Source: Chitinophaga sp. GbtcB8 (GTDB lineage Bacteria; Bacteroidota; Bacteroidia; Chitinophagales; Chitinophagaceae). Taken from it: DNA of 64,000 bases. Each line of letters begins with the position of its first letter. Position 1 is the stretch's first letter. The DNA lies in contig NZ_JAGXJN010000020.1 in NCBI RefSeq assembly GCF_019091455.1, positions 65,870 to 129,869 on the forward strand, given 5' to 3'. The notes below the pieces were generated by a model. That model was not told where the DNA came from and ran no database searches. It worked only from the letters and a program-made list of their open reading frames with translations. A program made the position numbers and the translations under genes. Below are positions 44,695 through 52,991 of the stretch, piece after piece.

Positions 44695-45900
44695 TTAATT
44701 CATTAAGATGACCCGCCTTCCTTCTATCTTGTAGTGGATCCCGGATGTAATTGTTATATTGTCAAGTAGTTCTCTGATGTTTTTGTATTTAGATACTATG
44801 CCCCTTAGTTTCTTTTGACTAACATCGGTTTGGTATTCCACATCCACATCGTACCACCTTGCAGCTATTCTTAGCACGTCTTCCATACGCTCATCGTTAA
44901 ACACAAACAGTCCGTTCTTCCAGCCCATTACTTCGTCGAGGTCTGCATTCCTGACGGACAAAGGTGCTTTCAGATCATTAACAGCCATTTGCCCGGGTTT
45001 TATAATGGCATGGCTGTTTTTGCAGCTTACCTTTACCGAACCTTCCAGCAAAGTGGTCCTGATTTCCGGATCATCATTATAAGCCTTAATATCAAAATGT
45101 GTCCCTAACACTTCCACGGTTTGCTTACCATCTACATTCACAAAAAATGGTTTACCGGAATTCTTAGCCACTTCAAAATAGGCCTCCCCGGTTAATGTGA
45201 CCTGCCGTTCTTTTCCGGTAAATGCAACAGGATATGTTAATGACGAGGCTGCGTTTAACCAAACACGGGTGCCGTCCGGAAGCGTTAGTTCATATTGCCC
45301 GCCTTTGGGAACAGACAGCGTGTTTAACGCAGCTGTTGCACCTGGTTGAGCTGTGGCAGCACCAGCGCCCTGATAATCTATTTTACCATCTGCCCGTTTG
45401 CTCACGACGGCACCTGCCTGATAAGCGATATTTCCGCTTTGAGCCGCCTGAAGATCTATTTTAGTACCATTAGACAGGGTCAATATTGCTTTATTGGCGC
45501 CAGGCAGGATCTCTGTTCTTTTTGCCTGATATGACAACCGCTCTGCAGGTGATTTAACTTTATATATCCAAAAACTAACGGAAAGCGCTATAACTATAGC
45601 TGCTGCAGCGGCAATCCTTATCATATAGCTCATGAGGGTACTTCTGCCGGTGCTTTCGGGCTGCCCGATCTTGGCCCAGACCTTCTTTAACGCAGTTTCC
45701 TCATCAAATTCATGCAAATGCTCAATCTCCTGCTTCCGGATGCTTTCGCTCAAAAGCTTGTCAAGGATCTCCCTGTTGTCAGCACTTTTATTCAACCATG
45801 CTTCCAGTTCAGCTTCCTCAGGCGCCGTCAGGGTACCATAAAGCTTGCGTGCTAACAGGCTGCTTATATGAAATGGATCATATAACTTTTTATCGGACAT
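44695..45900 (-). CDS. FecR-family anti-sigma factor
   Basis: 401 residues. An N-terminal cytoplasmic anti-sigma region (about 1-90, LWLNKSADNREILDKLLSES-like), a TM segment (YMIRIAAAAAIVIALSVSFWIYKV) and the FecR periplasmic domain (GGQYELTLPDGTRVWLNAASSLTYP, GEAYFEVAKNSGKPFFVNV) with a C-terminal DUF4974 region (EDVLRIAARWYDVDVEY). It holds the ECF sigma factor inactive until the SusC STN domain signals substrate transport. Located between the sigma factor gene and susC, in the order typical for glycan-responsive ECF systems. Confidence 0.96.
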   Translation of the reverse strand: MSDKKLYDPFHISSLLARKLYGTLTAPEEAELEAWLNKSADNREILDKLLSESIRKQEIEHLHEFDEETALKKVWAKIGQPESTGRSTLMSYMIRIAAAAAIVIALSVSFWIYKVKSPAERLSYQAKRTEILPGANKAILTLSNGTKIDLQAAQSGNIAYQAGAVVSKRADGKIDYQGAGAATAQPGATAALNTLSVPKGGQYELTLPDGTRVWLNAASSLTYPVAFTGKERQVTLTGEAYFEVAKNSGKPFFVNVDGKQTVEVLGTHFDIKAYNDDPEIRTTLLEGSVKVSCKNSHAIIKPGQMAVNDLKAPLSVRNADLDEVMGWKNGLFVFNDERMEDVLRIAARWYDVDVEYQTDVSQKKLRGIVSKYKNIRELLDNITITSGIHYKIEGRRVILMN

Positions 45901-46045
45901 GGCTATTAATTGGTGTTAATATAGAAACAACCTGCTATAAGGTTTCCTCTAAAAGATTTGAAAAAAAATTTTGGGCATATCCCCGAAGCGGCAGAAAGGT
46001 CACGTATAGACCCGATAGGTGAGAGGGTATGGGAATGAAAGCGCT

Positions 46046-46648
46046 TTACTTGAAATATATAGATAATATTACAGATGTTAAAATAGCAAATCCTCTATCT
46101 GAAAGGCGCTTCCTTAAAATGGAAAGCCCGCGCATTTTTTGATTGTAAACCGTGCTGATGGTTATATCCAGTTTATCTGCTATCTCTTTAGGCTGCAGCC
46201 CATCTTCAAAGATCATTTTAATGATTTTCCCACATTGCTCCGGTAAGGCATTGACCTCAGCTGAAATTTCGCGAAGGGCTTCAATGTAAATTATTTCGTT
46301 GAGGAACGGCTCCTCAAACCCATCTGTAAAAAAAGCAAATTCCAGCTCATGCTTCATTTTACGGCTCTGTTTTTTTAAGGCGTTCATGGAAGCATTGCGG
46401 GTACTTATATAGAGAAAGGCTTTAATTGAATTCAGGCTGTGAAAGTCATTACGTTTACTCCATAGTTTACAAAAAATGTCCTGAACAATTTCCTCAGCTG
46501 TAAATTTATCCGAGGTTAACCGCGTGGCAAATAAGCACAACGCACCGTAAAATTTATTGAAAATATAATCAAAAGCGTAAGTGTCACCTTTTAGCAACCT
46601 TTCTAACAGTTCATCTTCGTCTAAATTTTTTATTTGGTTTGTGGCCAT
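46046..46648 (-). CDS. ECF-type RNA polymerase sigma factor
   Basis: 200 residues from the ATG at 46648 (MATNQIKNLDEDELLERL); an ATG at 46681 is an alternative. Sigma region 2 (DTYAFDYIFNKFYGALCLFATRLTSDKFTAEEIVQDIFCKLWSKR) and region 4 (LPEQCGKIIKMIFEDGLQPKEIADKLDITISTVYNQKMRGLSILRK) are clear. Released by the FecR anti-sigma when the STN-SusC senses its glycan, it transcribes this PUL. Presumed targets are the SusC promoter and perhaps the divergent GH127 gene; no ECF-type promoter could be assigned by eye. Confidence 0.96.
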   Translation of the reverse strand: MATNQIKNLDEDELLERLLKGDTYAFDYIFNKFYGALCLFATRLTSDKFTAEEIVQDIFCKLWSKRNDFHSLNSIKAFLYISTRNASMNALKKQSRKMKHELEFAFFTDGFEEPFLNEIIYIEALREISAEVNALPEQCGKIIKMIFEDGLQPKEIADKLDITISTVYNQKMRGLSILRKRLSDRGFAILTSVILSIYFK

Positions 46649-46681
46649 CGTGGAATGAGAAAGCGTTTCGAATATAAACAT

Positions 46682-47074
46682 AAATATTAAAAACGAAAAA
46701 TTGCCGGTTTTTTTCCACTGATAAATAGTGCGCTATCTATATCATAATCTTTTCAGATATAATCTGCAGGCCGCGTTGGCGTGTATCGGCCATTTGCGCC
46801 GCTGTAAATATTGCGGCCTGTTGCATTTTGAGGTTTTTTTCATATTTTAGTATTGTAAAACACGTATATGCGGCATTTATAGGCCGCAATATTTTTGGAG
46901 ATATTATTAAATGTCATTCTGACAAATAAAGGAGGAGTTTGTGTTGGCTTGCCGGTCAACTCAATAACAAATGAATACACATTTCATAAGACCGTCTGCC
47001 GCGAAATTTGTGTTAAGCACTTGCACTATCAAGATATTTTTATAACTAATATTTGTTTACTATCTCATTAGTAT
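46682..47074. other. 393-bp divergent intergenic region with a long inverted repeat
   Basis: Lies between the ECF sigma gene (minus) and the GH127 gene (plus). It contains AATATTGCGGCC (46807-46818) and its perfect complement GGCCGCAATATT (46882-46893), 63 bp apart, plus further GGCC/CGGC stretches. A promoter-like AATATTTG (one mismatch to TAnnTTTG) precedes the GH127 start. Nothing else is recognised; no protein gene is supported. Confidence 0.5.
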
Positions 47075-49459
47075 ATGATAAAAAAACGAATAGTATTTTT
47101 TTACATGCTCTGCAATATATGCTGCCTTGGCGCCGCGGCGCAATCCAGGCTTTATGCCAACGAATTTCCGTTGAGTGACGTTGAGCTATTGGCAGGGCCT
47201 TTTAAACAGGCAGAAGACCTGAACATTAAAACGCTCATGCAGTATAATGTTGACCGTTTGCTCGCGCCTTACCGTAAAGAAGCAGGTTTAACGCCGAAAG
47301 ACTCAAGTTATGCAAACTGGGATGGATTAGATGGCCATATCGGCGGCCATTATTTGACTGCAATGGCTATAAATGCTGCTGCAGGCAATGCAGGCTGCCG
47401 GCAGCGCCTGGATTATATGATTGCGGAATTAAAGACTTGCCAGGATGCCAATACAAAACAACACGCCGGCTGGGGCACAGGTTATGTGGGTGGCGTACCT
47501 GGTAGCGAGGCCGTTTGGCTGTCTGTTAAGAATGGCGATTTTAAAGCCTTTCATGCAGCATGGGTGCCATGGTACAATGTACATAAAATGTATGCCGGCT
47601 TAAGGGATGCCTGGGTATATGTTGGCAATGAGGATGCAAAAAATATCTTTCTTAAGTTTTGCGGCTGGGCTGTAAGCATAACCGCCGGGTTAACTGAGGA
47701 TCAAATGCAAGCGATGCTTGATACAGAGCAGGGCGGGATGAATGAAATACTGGCGGACGCATATCAGCTTAGCGGTGATGTAAAATACCTGGCAGCGGCT
47801 AAAAGGTTTTCGCATAAAATGTTGCTCAATTCAATGGCTGAGGGCATCGATAACCTTGATAACAAACACGCGAATACGCAGGTACCTAAGGCAATTGGCT
47901 TTGCCAGGATCGGTGAGTTAGGCGGTGATTCCGTATACGAAGGAGCAGGCAGATTTTTCTGGCAAACTGTTACGGCAAACCGCACACTCGCTTTTGGAGG
48001 CAACAGCAGGCGCGAATTTTTCCCAAGCGCATCAGCATGTACTGATTTTATTAATGATGTAGAAGGTCCTGAATCATGTAACTCCAGCAATATGCTTAAG
48101 CTTACGGAAGATCTATTCCGGATGACGCCAGCAGCCAGGTACGCTGATTACTACGAACGGACAATGCTCAATCACATCCTGTCAACACAAGATCCCGAAA
48201 CAGGTGGTTATGTGTACTTCACGCCCGTTCGTCCTCGCAGTTACCGGGTATATTCCGCTCCCAATGAAGCCATGTGGTGCTGTGTCGGAACAGGCATGGA
48301 GAATCACGGCAAGTATAACCAGTTTATTTACACGCACTCACACGATTCGCTATACGTAAACCTGTTTGTGGCGTCTGCCTTAAACTGGAAAGAAAAGGCT
48401 ATACAACTACGGCAGGAAACAACCTTCCCGTATGAAGAGCAAACCAGGTTGGTTATTACAGGGGGCGCATCTTCATTTCGAATGATGATACGTTATCCAT
48501 GGTGGGTAGCCGCTGGTGCATTGAAAATTACAGTGAATGGAAAACCCGTCCCCTTTGAAGGGCAGCCATCTTCATATGTGGCTATTAACCGCCGCTGGAA
48601 GAAAGGCGATGTAGTTGAAGTAAAGCTGCCAATGCATAATACGATTGAACATTTGCCAAATGTGCCTGCTTACATTGCCATTATGCACGGTCCTGTTTTG
48701 CTCGGCGCAAAAACAGGTACACAAGATATGAAAGGATTGATTGCTGATGACAGCCGTTGGGGGCATATAGCCAGCGGCAAAAAGCTGCCCGTAGATAAAG
48801 CCCCCATTATTATTGAAGATAATCTGCCGGCGATCGCGGCCAGCCTTGTTCCGGTTAAAGATGCGCCGTTGCATTTTACCATGCCGGGAGTAAAAATGAT
48901 TAATGCAGCCAAAACGGAACTCCAGCCCTTTTACCAGATACATGATGCACGTTATATGATATACTGGATGGCCTTATCCAACAAACAATACCATGCTTAC
49001 CTGGATTCACTTACAGCAGTTGAAAAAGAAAGGCTGGAACTTGAAAATCGTACGGTAAGTTTTGTTGCCGCGGGCGAGCAGCAGCCCGAAGCTGATCATG
49101 CGATGCAAGCTGAGAGATCAAGAAAAGGAACTGCGCAGGACCAGTTTTACCGGGAAGCGTTTGATGGCGGTTATTTCAGCTATAGCCTTGCAACCAGCCA
49201 CGACACCAGCCTTAATTTAATGGTTCGCTATTGGGGTGCTGAATGGGGTAACAAGAACTTTGAGATTTATATTGATGATCAAAAGCTGATTGCAGAGAAT
49301 AATACAAACAGGTGGAATCAATCAAAGTTTTTTGATATTGAATACCGTATTCCCGCTGCCATGTTGAAAGACAAAAACCAAGTACGCGTAAAATTTAAAG
49401 CTTTGAACGGCGCATCAACATCGCCAGTGTATTATATACGTTTGATACATGGCAACTAA
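47075..49459 (+). CDS. GH127-family beta-L-arabinofuranosidase (DUF1680), secreted
   Basis: 794 residues with a signal peptide (ending GAAAQS). It is an (alpha/alpha)6-barrel protein with the family landmarks GLDGHIGGHYLTAMAI and WVPWYNVHKMYAGLRD. The zinc site is conserved: E333 and C335 (GPESCNSSN) and the CysCys pair C402-C403 (MWCCVGTGMENHG); one Cys is the nucleophile in this family. C-terminal beta-sandwich domains follow (to about 794). It removes beta-linked L-arabinofuranose, for example from extensin or other hydroxyproline-linked arabinans. It is divergent from the ECF/FecR/SusCD operon and probably supplies that system. Confidence 0.94.
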   Translation: MIKKRIVFFYMLCNICCLGAAAQSRLYANEFPLSDVELLAGPFKQAEDLNIKTLMQYNVDRLLAPYRKEAGLTPKDSSYANWDGLDGHIGGHYLTAMAINAAAGNAGCRQRLDYMIAELKTCQDANTKQHAGWGTGYVGGVPGSEAVWLSVKNGDFKAFHAAWVPWYNVHKMYAGLRDAWVYVGNEDAKNIFLKFCGWAVSITAGLTEDQMQAMLDTEQGGMNEILADAYQLSGDVKYLAAAKRFSHKMLLNSMAEGIDNLDNKHANTQVPKAIGFARIGELGGDSVYEGAGRFFWQTVTANRTLAFGGNSRREFFPSASACTDFINDVEGPESCNSSNMLKLTEDLFRMTPAARYADYYERTMLNHILSTQDPETGGYVYFTPVRPRSYRVYSAPNEAMWCCVGTGMENHGKYNQFIYTHSHDSLYVNLFVASALNWKEKAIQLRQETTFPYEEQTRLVITGGASSFRMMIRYPWWVAAGALKITVNGKPVPFEGQPSSYVAINRRWKKGDVVEVKLPMHNTIEHLPNVPAYIAIMHGPVLLGAKTGTQDMKGLIADDSRWGHIASGKKLPVDKAPIIIEDNLPAIAASLVPVKDAPLHFTMPGVKMINAAKTELQPFYQIHDARYMIYWMALSNKQYHAYLDSLTAVEKERLELENRTVSFVAAGEQQPEADHAMQAERSRKGTAQDQFYREAFDGGYFSYSLATSHDTSLNLMVRYWGAEWGNKNFEIYIDDQKLIAENNTNRWNQSKFFDIEYRIPAAMLKDKNQVRVKFKALNGASTSPVYYIRLIHGN

Positions 49460-49519
49460 GCATTGTTTTTTGCCCAAAATAAGCTTGTCCGCAAAACATT
49501 GGTACAACCATAAAACAAG

Positions 49520-49547
49520 AAAAGCCGGAGATCAATCTCCGGCTTTT
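49520..49547. terminator. Terminator after tRNA-Leu copy 1, shared with GH127
   Basis: AAAAGCCGGAGAT-CA-ATCTCCGGCTTTT: a 13-bp stem with a tiny loop and T/A flanks on both strands. It lies after the tRNA 3' end on the minus strand and 60 bp after the GH127 stop on the plus strand, so it can act in both directions. Confidence 0.85.
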
Positions 49548-49557
49548 CGCCATTTCG

Positions 49558-49641
49558 TGCCCAGAACTGGATTCGAACCAGCACATCCTTGCGAACGCTG
49601 CGACCTGAACACAGTGCGTCTACCAATTTCGCCATCTGGGC
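49558..49641 (-). tRNA. tRNA-Leu(CAG), copy 1 without encoded CCA
   Basis: 84-nt cloverleaf starting GCCCAGATGGCGAAATTGG, with D-loop TTGGTAGACGC, anticodon stem CTGTG/CGCAG and loop TTCAGGT (anticodon CAG), a long variable arm, T-arm GGTTCGAATCC and acceptor TCTGGGC plus A. It differs from copy 2 at one position of the variable/T-arm region (A/G). After the discriminator comes CGA instead of CCA, so the 3' end must be added by the CCA enzyme, whose gene is at 57470-58906. Confidence 0.95.
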
Positions 49642-49663
49642 AATTAAAAATGTGTCAGGGGTG

Positions 49664-49694
49664 CAAAGATAAGAATAGAACTTGCTTTACCAAA
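49664..49694 (-). promoter_or_regulatory. Promoter of tRNA-Leu copy 1
   Basis: On the minus strand: TTTG (49691-49694), a 19-nt spacer, then TATCTTTG (49664-49671), an exact match to the Bacteroidota TTTG-N19-TAnnTTTG promoter. It is placed so that transcription starts about 15 nt before the tRNA. Confidence 0.8.
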
Positions 49695-49975
49695 TTTTTT
49701 TGAGCGGTTAGTTTTGATAAATTAATCTGTAGATTTCACTTATGCTTGCTTGGCCTTATTATAGAAGCTGTCGGCCATCAATCCTACGATGATTATGTGT
49801 TTTGCATACTCCGCCCGCTTATTTTTAAGTATTTCATTGTTAACAAGTTAATGCGGTGAGTGAATGCTGTTGATACCATAGATATAGGAATTGCGTATAT
49901 TAGTTGTTGATCGCTATTTTCTTTAGACACCAAGCTTGTTCTATGGCTGCTATTCCGGACACGCAATCCCACATT

Positions 49976-51091
49976 ATGAGACCGTTTATTTTAACGCTAT
50001 TCATAACACTCTCCCTTTTACCGTCCGCTTTAATCGCACAGCAAGACAGTATTGATGTTTTTATAACCAATCAAATGAAACAGCAGGGCATTGTTGGACT
50101 ATCAATCGGAATTATAAAAAACGGAAAAGTAATTAAGGCTAAGGGTTGTGGATGGGCTAATATTGAATTGAATGTTCCTGCATCCGAAAAAACTATTTAT
50201 AAGATAGGTTCTATTAGCAAACAATTTATCGCGGTTGGTATCATGAAATTGGTGCAGGAAGGCAAATTAAAAGTGTCTGACCCGGTAACAAAATTTATAA
50301 GAGGCGCGCCTGTAAAATGGAATGCTATTACTATTCGTCATTTACTTAACCATACTTCAGGACTGCCGGCAGACCCTCCGGGATTTGATGGAATGAAAGA
50401 ACAGGCAGATTCTGTTTATATTGAAACCGCATTTGCTGATAGTTTGGCGTTCCCAACAGGTTCAAAATATGAGTACAGCAATTTTGGCTATTTTATATTA
50501 GCTGATATAATTAGAATTACATCCCGCTTGTCATTTCCTGAATATATGAAGAAATATGTTTTTGATGAAGGCGGTTTAAGTAGTACCAGAACAACATCAT
50601 TGGAAGCAATCGTTCCTGACAGAGCAGCAGGTTACATAAAGAATGCTAACGATTCAATTTTAAATGCACCAAACTATATTGCTTTACGGCCTAGTGGGGC
50701 TTTCCTCTCAAACATAAATGATTTATTGAAATGGGAAATGGACATGCAGCATAACAAATTGCTTACACAAAAAGGTTGGGATCAGATGTGGGGCGATACA
50801 ATCAAAACTCCTCTTACAATGGACAATGAAGTTATATATTATGGTTATGGCTGGATGACAAATAAAGTAAATGGGAAACAATTCATACATCACGGGGGGT
50901 CATTGCCCGGTTTTAAGTCTGTTTATTTTCGTTATGTTCAGGATAAAACGGCAATAATTATTTTAACTAATTCTGAAATACAGATGCGTATGGGATTGCA
51001 TTTGGGGTATCAGATCTATTGCAGACAGAAGACAAAAAGTAAACAGCAGCCAACAAAAAAGTATTCCCCCAAGACGGATATTAATTGTTAG
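49976..51091 (+). CDS. Serine hydrolase of the class C beta-lactamase / PBP family, secreted
   Basis: 371 residues from the ATG at 49976, which begins a signal peptide (MRPFILTLFITLSLLPSALIAQ); in-frame upstream starts at 49904 and 49943 would add non-signal sequence. Catalytic SISK (GSISKQF), second motif YSN (YEYSNFGYF) and third motif HHGGS are all present. Members include D-aminopeptidases, esterases and true lactamases, so resistance should not be assumed. The gene is AT-rich compared with its neighbours (about 35% GC in a hand count of 50641-50760) and sits between the two tRNA-Leu copies. Confidence 0.88.
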   Translation: MRPFILTLFITLSLLPSALIAQQDSIDVFITNQMKQQGIVGLSIGIIKNGKVIKAKGCGWANIELNVPASEKTIYKIGSISKQFIAVGIMKLVQEGKLKVSDPVTKFIRGAPVKWNAITIRHLLNHTSGLPADPPGFDGMKEQADSVYIETAFADSLAFPTGSKYEYSNFGYFILADIIRITSRLSFPEYMKKYVFDEGGLSSTRTTSLEAIVPDRAAGYIKNANDSILNAPNYIALRPSGAFLSNINDLLKWEMDMQHNKLLTQKGWDQMWGDTIKTPLTMDNEVIYYGYGWMTNKVNGKQFIHHGGSLPGFKSVYFRYVQDKTAIIILTNSEIQMRMGLHLGYQIYCRQKTKSKQQPTKKYSPKTDINC

Positions 51092-51117
51092 CAGTCAACC
51101 TATACCTACACCTAAAA

Positions 51118-51765
51118 ATGAAAAATAAAGGACTAATCATAACAACAATTGCTTTCTTCCTGATTGTTAACACGGCGTATTTTTGGGAAGGTAAGCTCGG
51201 TCTTTTTGCGATACTGGCTTTCTTGATTTTAGTACTTGTTTACTTTGGACTTGCAATAGCTTTTGTACGAAAACTATACTTCGCCGTCAAAGAAAAGTCT
51301 GTTGACAGGATTGGTATAATAACGCTTGGCTTAATGACGACTGTTTTATGCTTAACATTCATTTTCCCTTTTGGCATAATCGATTTTGATAAACTTAGTG
51401 GTGAAGATTTATTAATTGCTCAAAGAGAAGGAGTTGCAAATTGTATGACTACTTTCAAGCTAAAAGACAATCATACATTCAGAGAGAAACGTGTTTGCTT
51501 TGGTGTGACAGAAATTAAGGGCAATTACAAAATTGTGCATGACACGATTTATTTTGAAAATGTTGAATTTGGCGGGCACGAAGATACCTTTTACAAATTT
51601 GCAGTCATACGGCCGTCAAAATTCAACGAGGACAACAAGCAATTTGACTTAGTAAGGTTTAAAGACTTCAAGGATACGACTGGTCATGTACTGTGGATTG
51701 TAAAAAATGATTTAAACAAACCAGCAGACAAAAGCCGAACCGCTGGTATCCGTTTTGTAAAATAG
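51118..51765 (+). CDS. Membrane protein of unknown function
   Basis: 215 residues from the ATG at 51118; an earlier TTG at 51085 would overlap the preceding gene. It has about three membrane segments (GLIITTIAFFLIVNTAYF, LFAILAFLILVLVYFGLAIAFV, IITLGLMTTVLCLTFIFPFGIIDF) and a soluble C-terminal domain of about 105 residues (FKLKDNHTFREKRVCFGVTEIKGNYKI). It starts 26 bp after the serine hydrolase stop and is AT-rich too. The pair is likely one transcript within the cassette between the tRNA repeats. Confidence 0.65.
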   Translation: MKNKGLIITTIAFFLIVNTAYFWEGKLGLFAILAFLILVLVYFGLAIAFVRKLYFAVKEKSVDRIGIITLGLMTTVLCLTFIFPFGIIDFDKLSGEDLLIAQREGVANCMTTFKLKDNHTFREKRVCFGVTEIKGNYKIVHDTIYFENVEFGGHEDTFYKFAVIRPSKFNEDNKQFDLVRFKDFKDTTGHVLWIVKNDLNKPADKSRTAGIRFVK

Positions 51766-51834
51766 CGACTAAAAGATTTCAATTTGATCTAAAATAAGCT
51801 TACCCCCAAAGCATTCCTACAACCATAAAACAAG

Positions 51835-51862
51835 AAAAGCCGGAGATCAATCTCCGGCTTTT
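51835..51862 (-). terminator. Terminator after tRNA-Leu copy 2
   Basis: Identical to the hairpin at 49520-49547 (13-bp stem, CA loop). It lies 8 bp after the encoded CCA end on the minus strand and could also end the plus-strand membrane protein gene, whose stop is at 51765. Confidence 0.85.
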
Positions 51863-51869
51863 CGCCATT

Positions 51870-51956
51870 TGGTGCCCAGAACTGGATTCGAACCAGCACG
51901 TCCTTGCGAACGCTGCGACCTGAACACAGTGCGTCTACCAATTTCGCCATCTGGGC
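51870..51956 (-). tRNA. tRNA-Leu(CAG), copy 2 with encoded CCA
   Basis: Same cloverleaf as copy 1, anticodon CAG in loop TTCAGGT, with one base change (GGACGTGC instead of GGATGTGC near the T-arm). Encoded CCA is at 51870-51872. Confidence 0.96.
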
Positions 51957-51974
51957 AACCGTGTTAAGGGATGG

Positions 51975-52005
51975 CAAAGGTAGGCACTTTTTTAAAACTT
52001 CCAAA
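51975..52005 (-). promoter_or_regulatory. Promoter of tRNA-Leu copy 2
   Basis: TTTG (52002-52005), a 19-nt spacer and TACCTTTG (51975-51982) on the minus strand; the same architecture as copy 1. Confidence 0.8.
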
Positions 52006-52071
52006 TTTTTTGAAACAAAAAATCTGCAAAAAACTGAAATGCCCACCCTGCTTAAATTTTATTCGCTTCTC

Positions 52072-52884
52072 CTACACCGCTACATTAAACGCCCTTAGCG
52101 TATCATTCAAACTTGTCTTCAGATCTGTTGATTCCTTACGCTGTCCAATGATCAGCGCACAAGGCACCTGGTATTCACCAGCAGGGAATTTCTTGGTATA
52201 ACTACCGGGTATCACTACACTGCGTGCCGGTACACGGCCTTTAAGCTCCACAGGCTCGCTGCCGGTTACGTCAATGATCTTGGTAGATTGGGTTAGCACC
52301 ACGTTAGCGCCTAATACTGCTTCTTTTTCAACACGCACGCCTTCCACAACAATACAACGGGAACCTATAAAGCAGCCGTCTTCAATGATCACAGGGCTGG
52401 CCTGTAAGGGTTCCAGTACGCCACCAATACCTACGCCGCCGCTCAGGTGCACATGTTTGCCTATCTGTGCGCAGGAGCCTACAGTAGCCCAGGTATCCAC
52501 CATGGTGCCTTCATCTACATACGCGCCAATGTTCACGTAAGAAGGCATCAGGATAGCGCCTTTAGCTATAAAAGCGCCGTAACGGGCAATAGCATGTGGT
52601 ACCACGCGTACGCCCAGATCTTTGAAATTACTTTTCAGCTTCATTTTATCATAGAACTCAAAAGGAGCCAGGTTAATGGTTTGCATTGGCTGAATGCAGA
52701 AGTACAGGAGTATAGCCTGTTTCACCCATTCATTTACCTGCCATCCGTCTGCCGTAGGTTCTGCTACACGTAACTTGCCTTTATCTACAGCCTCTATAAC
52801 CGCCCTGATGGCGTCTTTATATTGCATTTCTTCCAGCAGGTTACGGTCGTTCCAGGCGGTCAGTATTTGTTCTTTTAGTTCCAT
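52072..52884 (-). CDS. dapD: 2,3,4,5-Tetrahydropyridine-2,6-dicarboxylate N-succinyltransferase
   Basis: 270 residues from the ATG at 52884 (MELKEQILTAWNDRNLL), equal to the family length; the TTG at 52902 is rejected. Left-handed beta-helix hexapeptides (GAYVDEGTMVDTWATVGSCAQIGKHVHLSGGVGIGGVLEPLQ) and the C-terminal domain (GCFIGSRCIVVEGVRVEKEAVLGANVVL) are diagnostic. The enzyme succinylates tetrahydrodipicolinate on the route to meso-diaminopimelate and lysine. The promoter TATATTTG (52900-52907 on the minus strand) predicts a very short leader. It is monocistronic. Confidence 0.97.
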   Translation of the reverse strand: MELKEQILTAWNDRNLLEEMQYKDAIRAVIEAVDKGKLRVAEPTADGWQVNEWVKQAILLYFCIQPMQTINLAPFEFYDKMKLKSNFKDLGVRVVPHAIARYGAFIAKGAILMPSYVNIGAYVDEGTMVDTWATVGSCAQIGKHVHLSGGVGIGGVLEPLQASPVIIEDGCFIGSRCIVVEGVRVEKEAVLGANVVLTQSTKIIDVTGSEPVELKGRVPARSVVIPGSYTKKFPAGEYQVPCALIIGQRKESTDLKTSLNDTLRAFNVAV

Positions 52885-52899
52885 TGTTGAAATTTTCCA

Positions 52900-52907
52900 C
52901 AAATATA
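52900..52907 (-). promoter_or_regulatory. dapD -7 promoter element
   Basis: TATATTTG matches the Bacteroidota -7 box and lies only 15 bp before the dapD ATG. With initiation about seven bases downstream, the leader would be around 8-10 nt, near leaderless. Confidence 0.5.
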
Positions 52908-52991
52908 AACGCCATTTGGTTAACAGGGTAGGGCTTTGTTCCGGATGCGGTTGGTTCCAAAAAAACAGGCATGACGTTTATAACATGCAGC

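Larger units (their letters stand above)
49476..49694. repeat. Direct repeat copy 1 (tRNA-Leu with promoter and terminator)
   Basis: About 219 bp that closely matches 51791-52005. The tRNA and terminator segments align without gaps at an offset of 2315 bp, with a 4-nt length difference between the tRNA 5' end and the -7 box. The outer ends are diverged (the first 30 bases agree at roughly two-thirds of positions). The duplication includes the promoter, so both tRNA copies can be expressed. Confidence 0.75.
51791..52005. repeat. Direct repeat copy 2 (tRNA-Leu with promoter and terminator)
   Basis: Matches 49476-49694; see copy 1. This copy encodes the 3' CCA and has the promoter variant TACCTTTG. 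Together the two repeats bracket a 2.1-kb AT-rich segment. Confidence 0.75.

Noticed and set aside
49976..51091. Antibiotic-resistance beta-lactamase
   Set aside because: The motifs show only the family fold; most members outside pathogens are esterases or peptidases.
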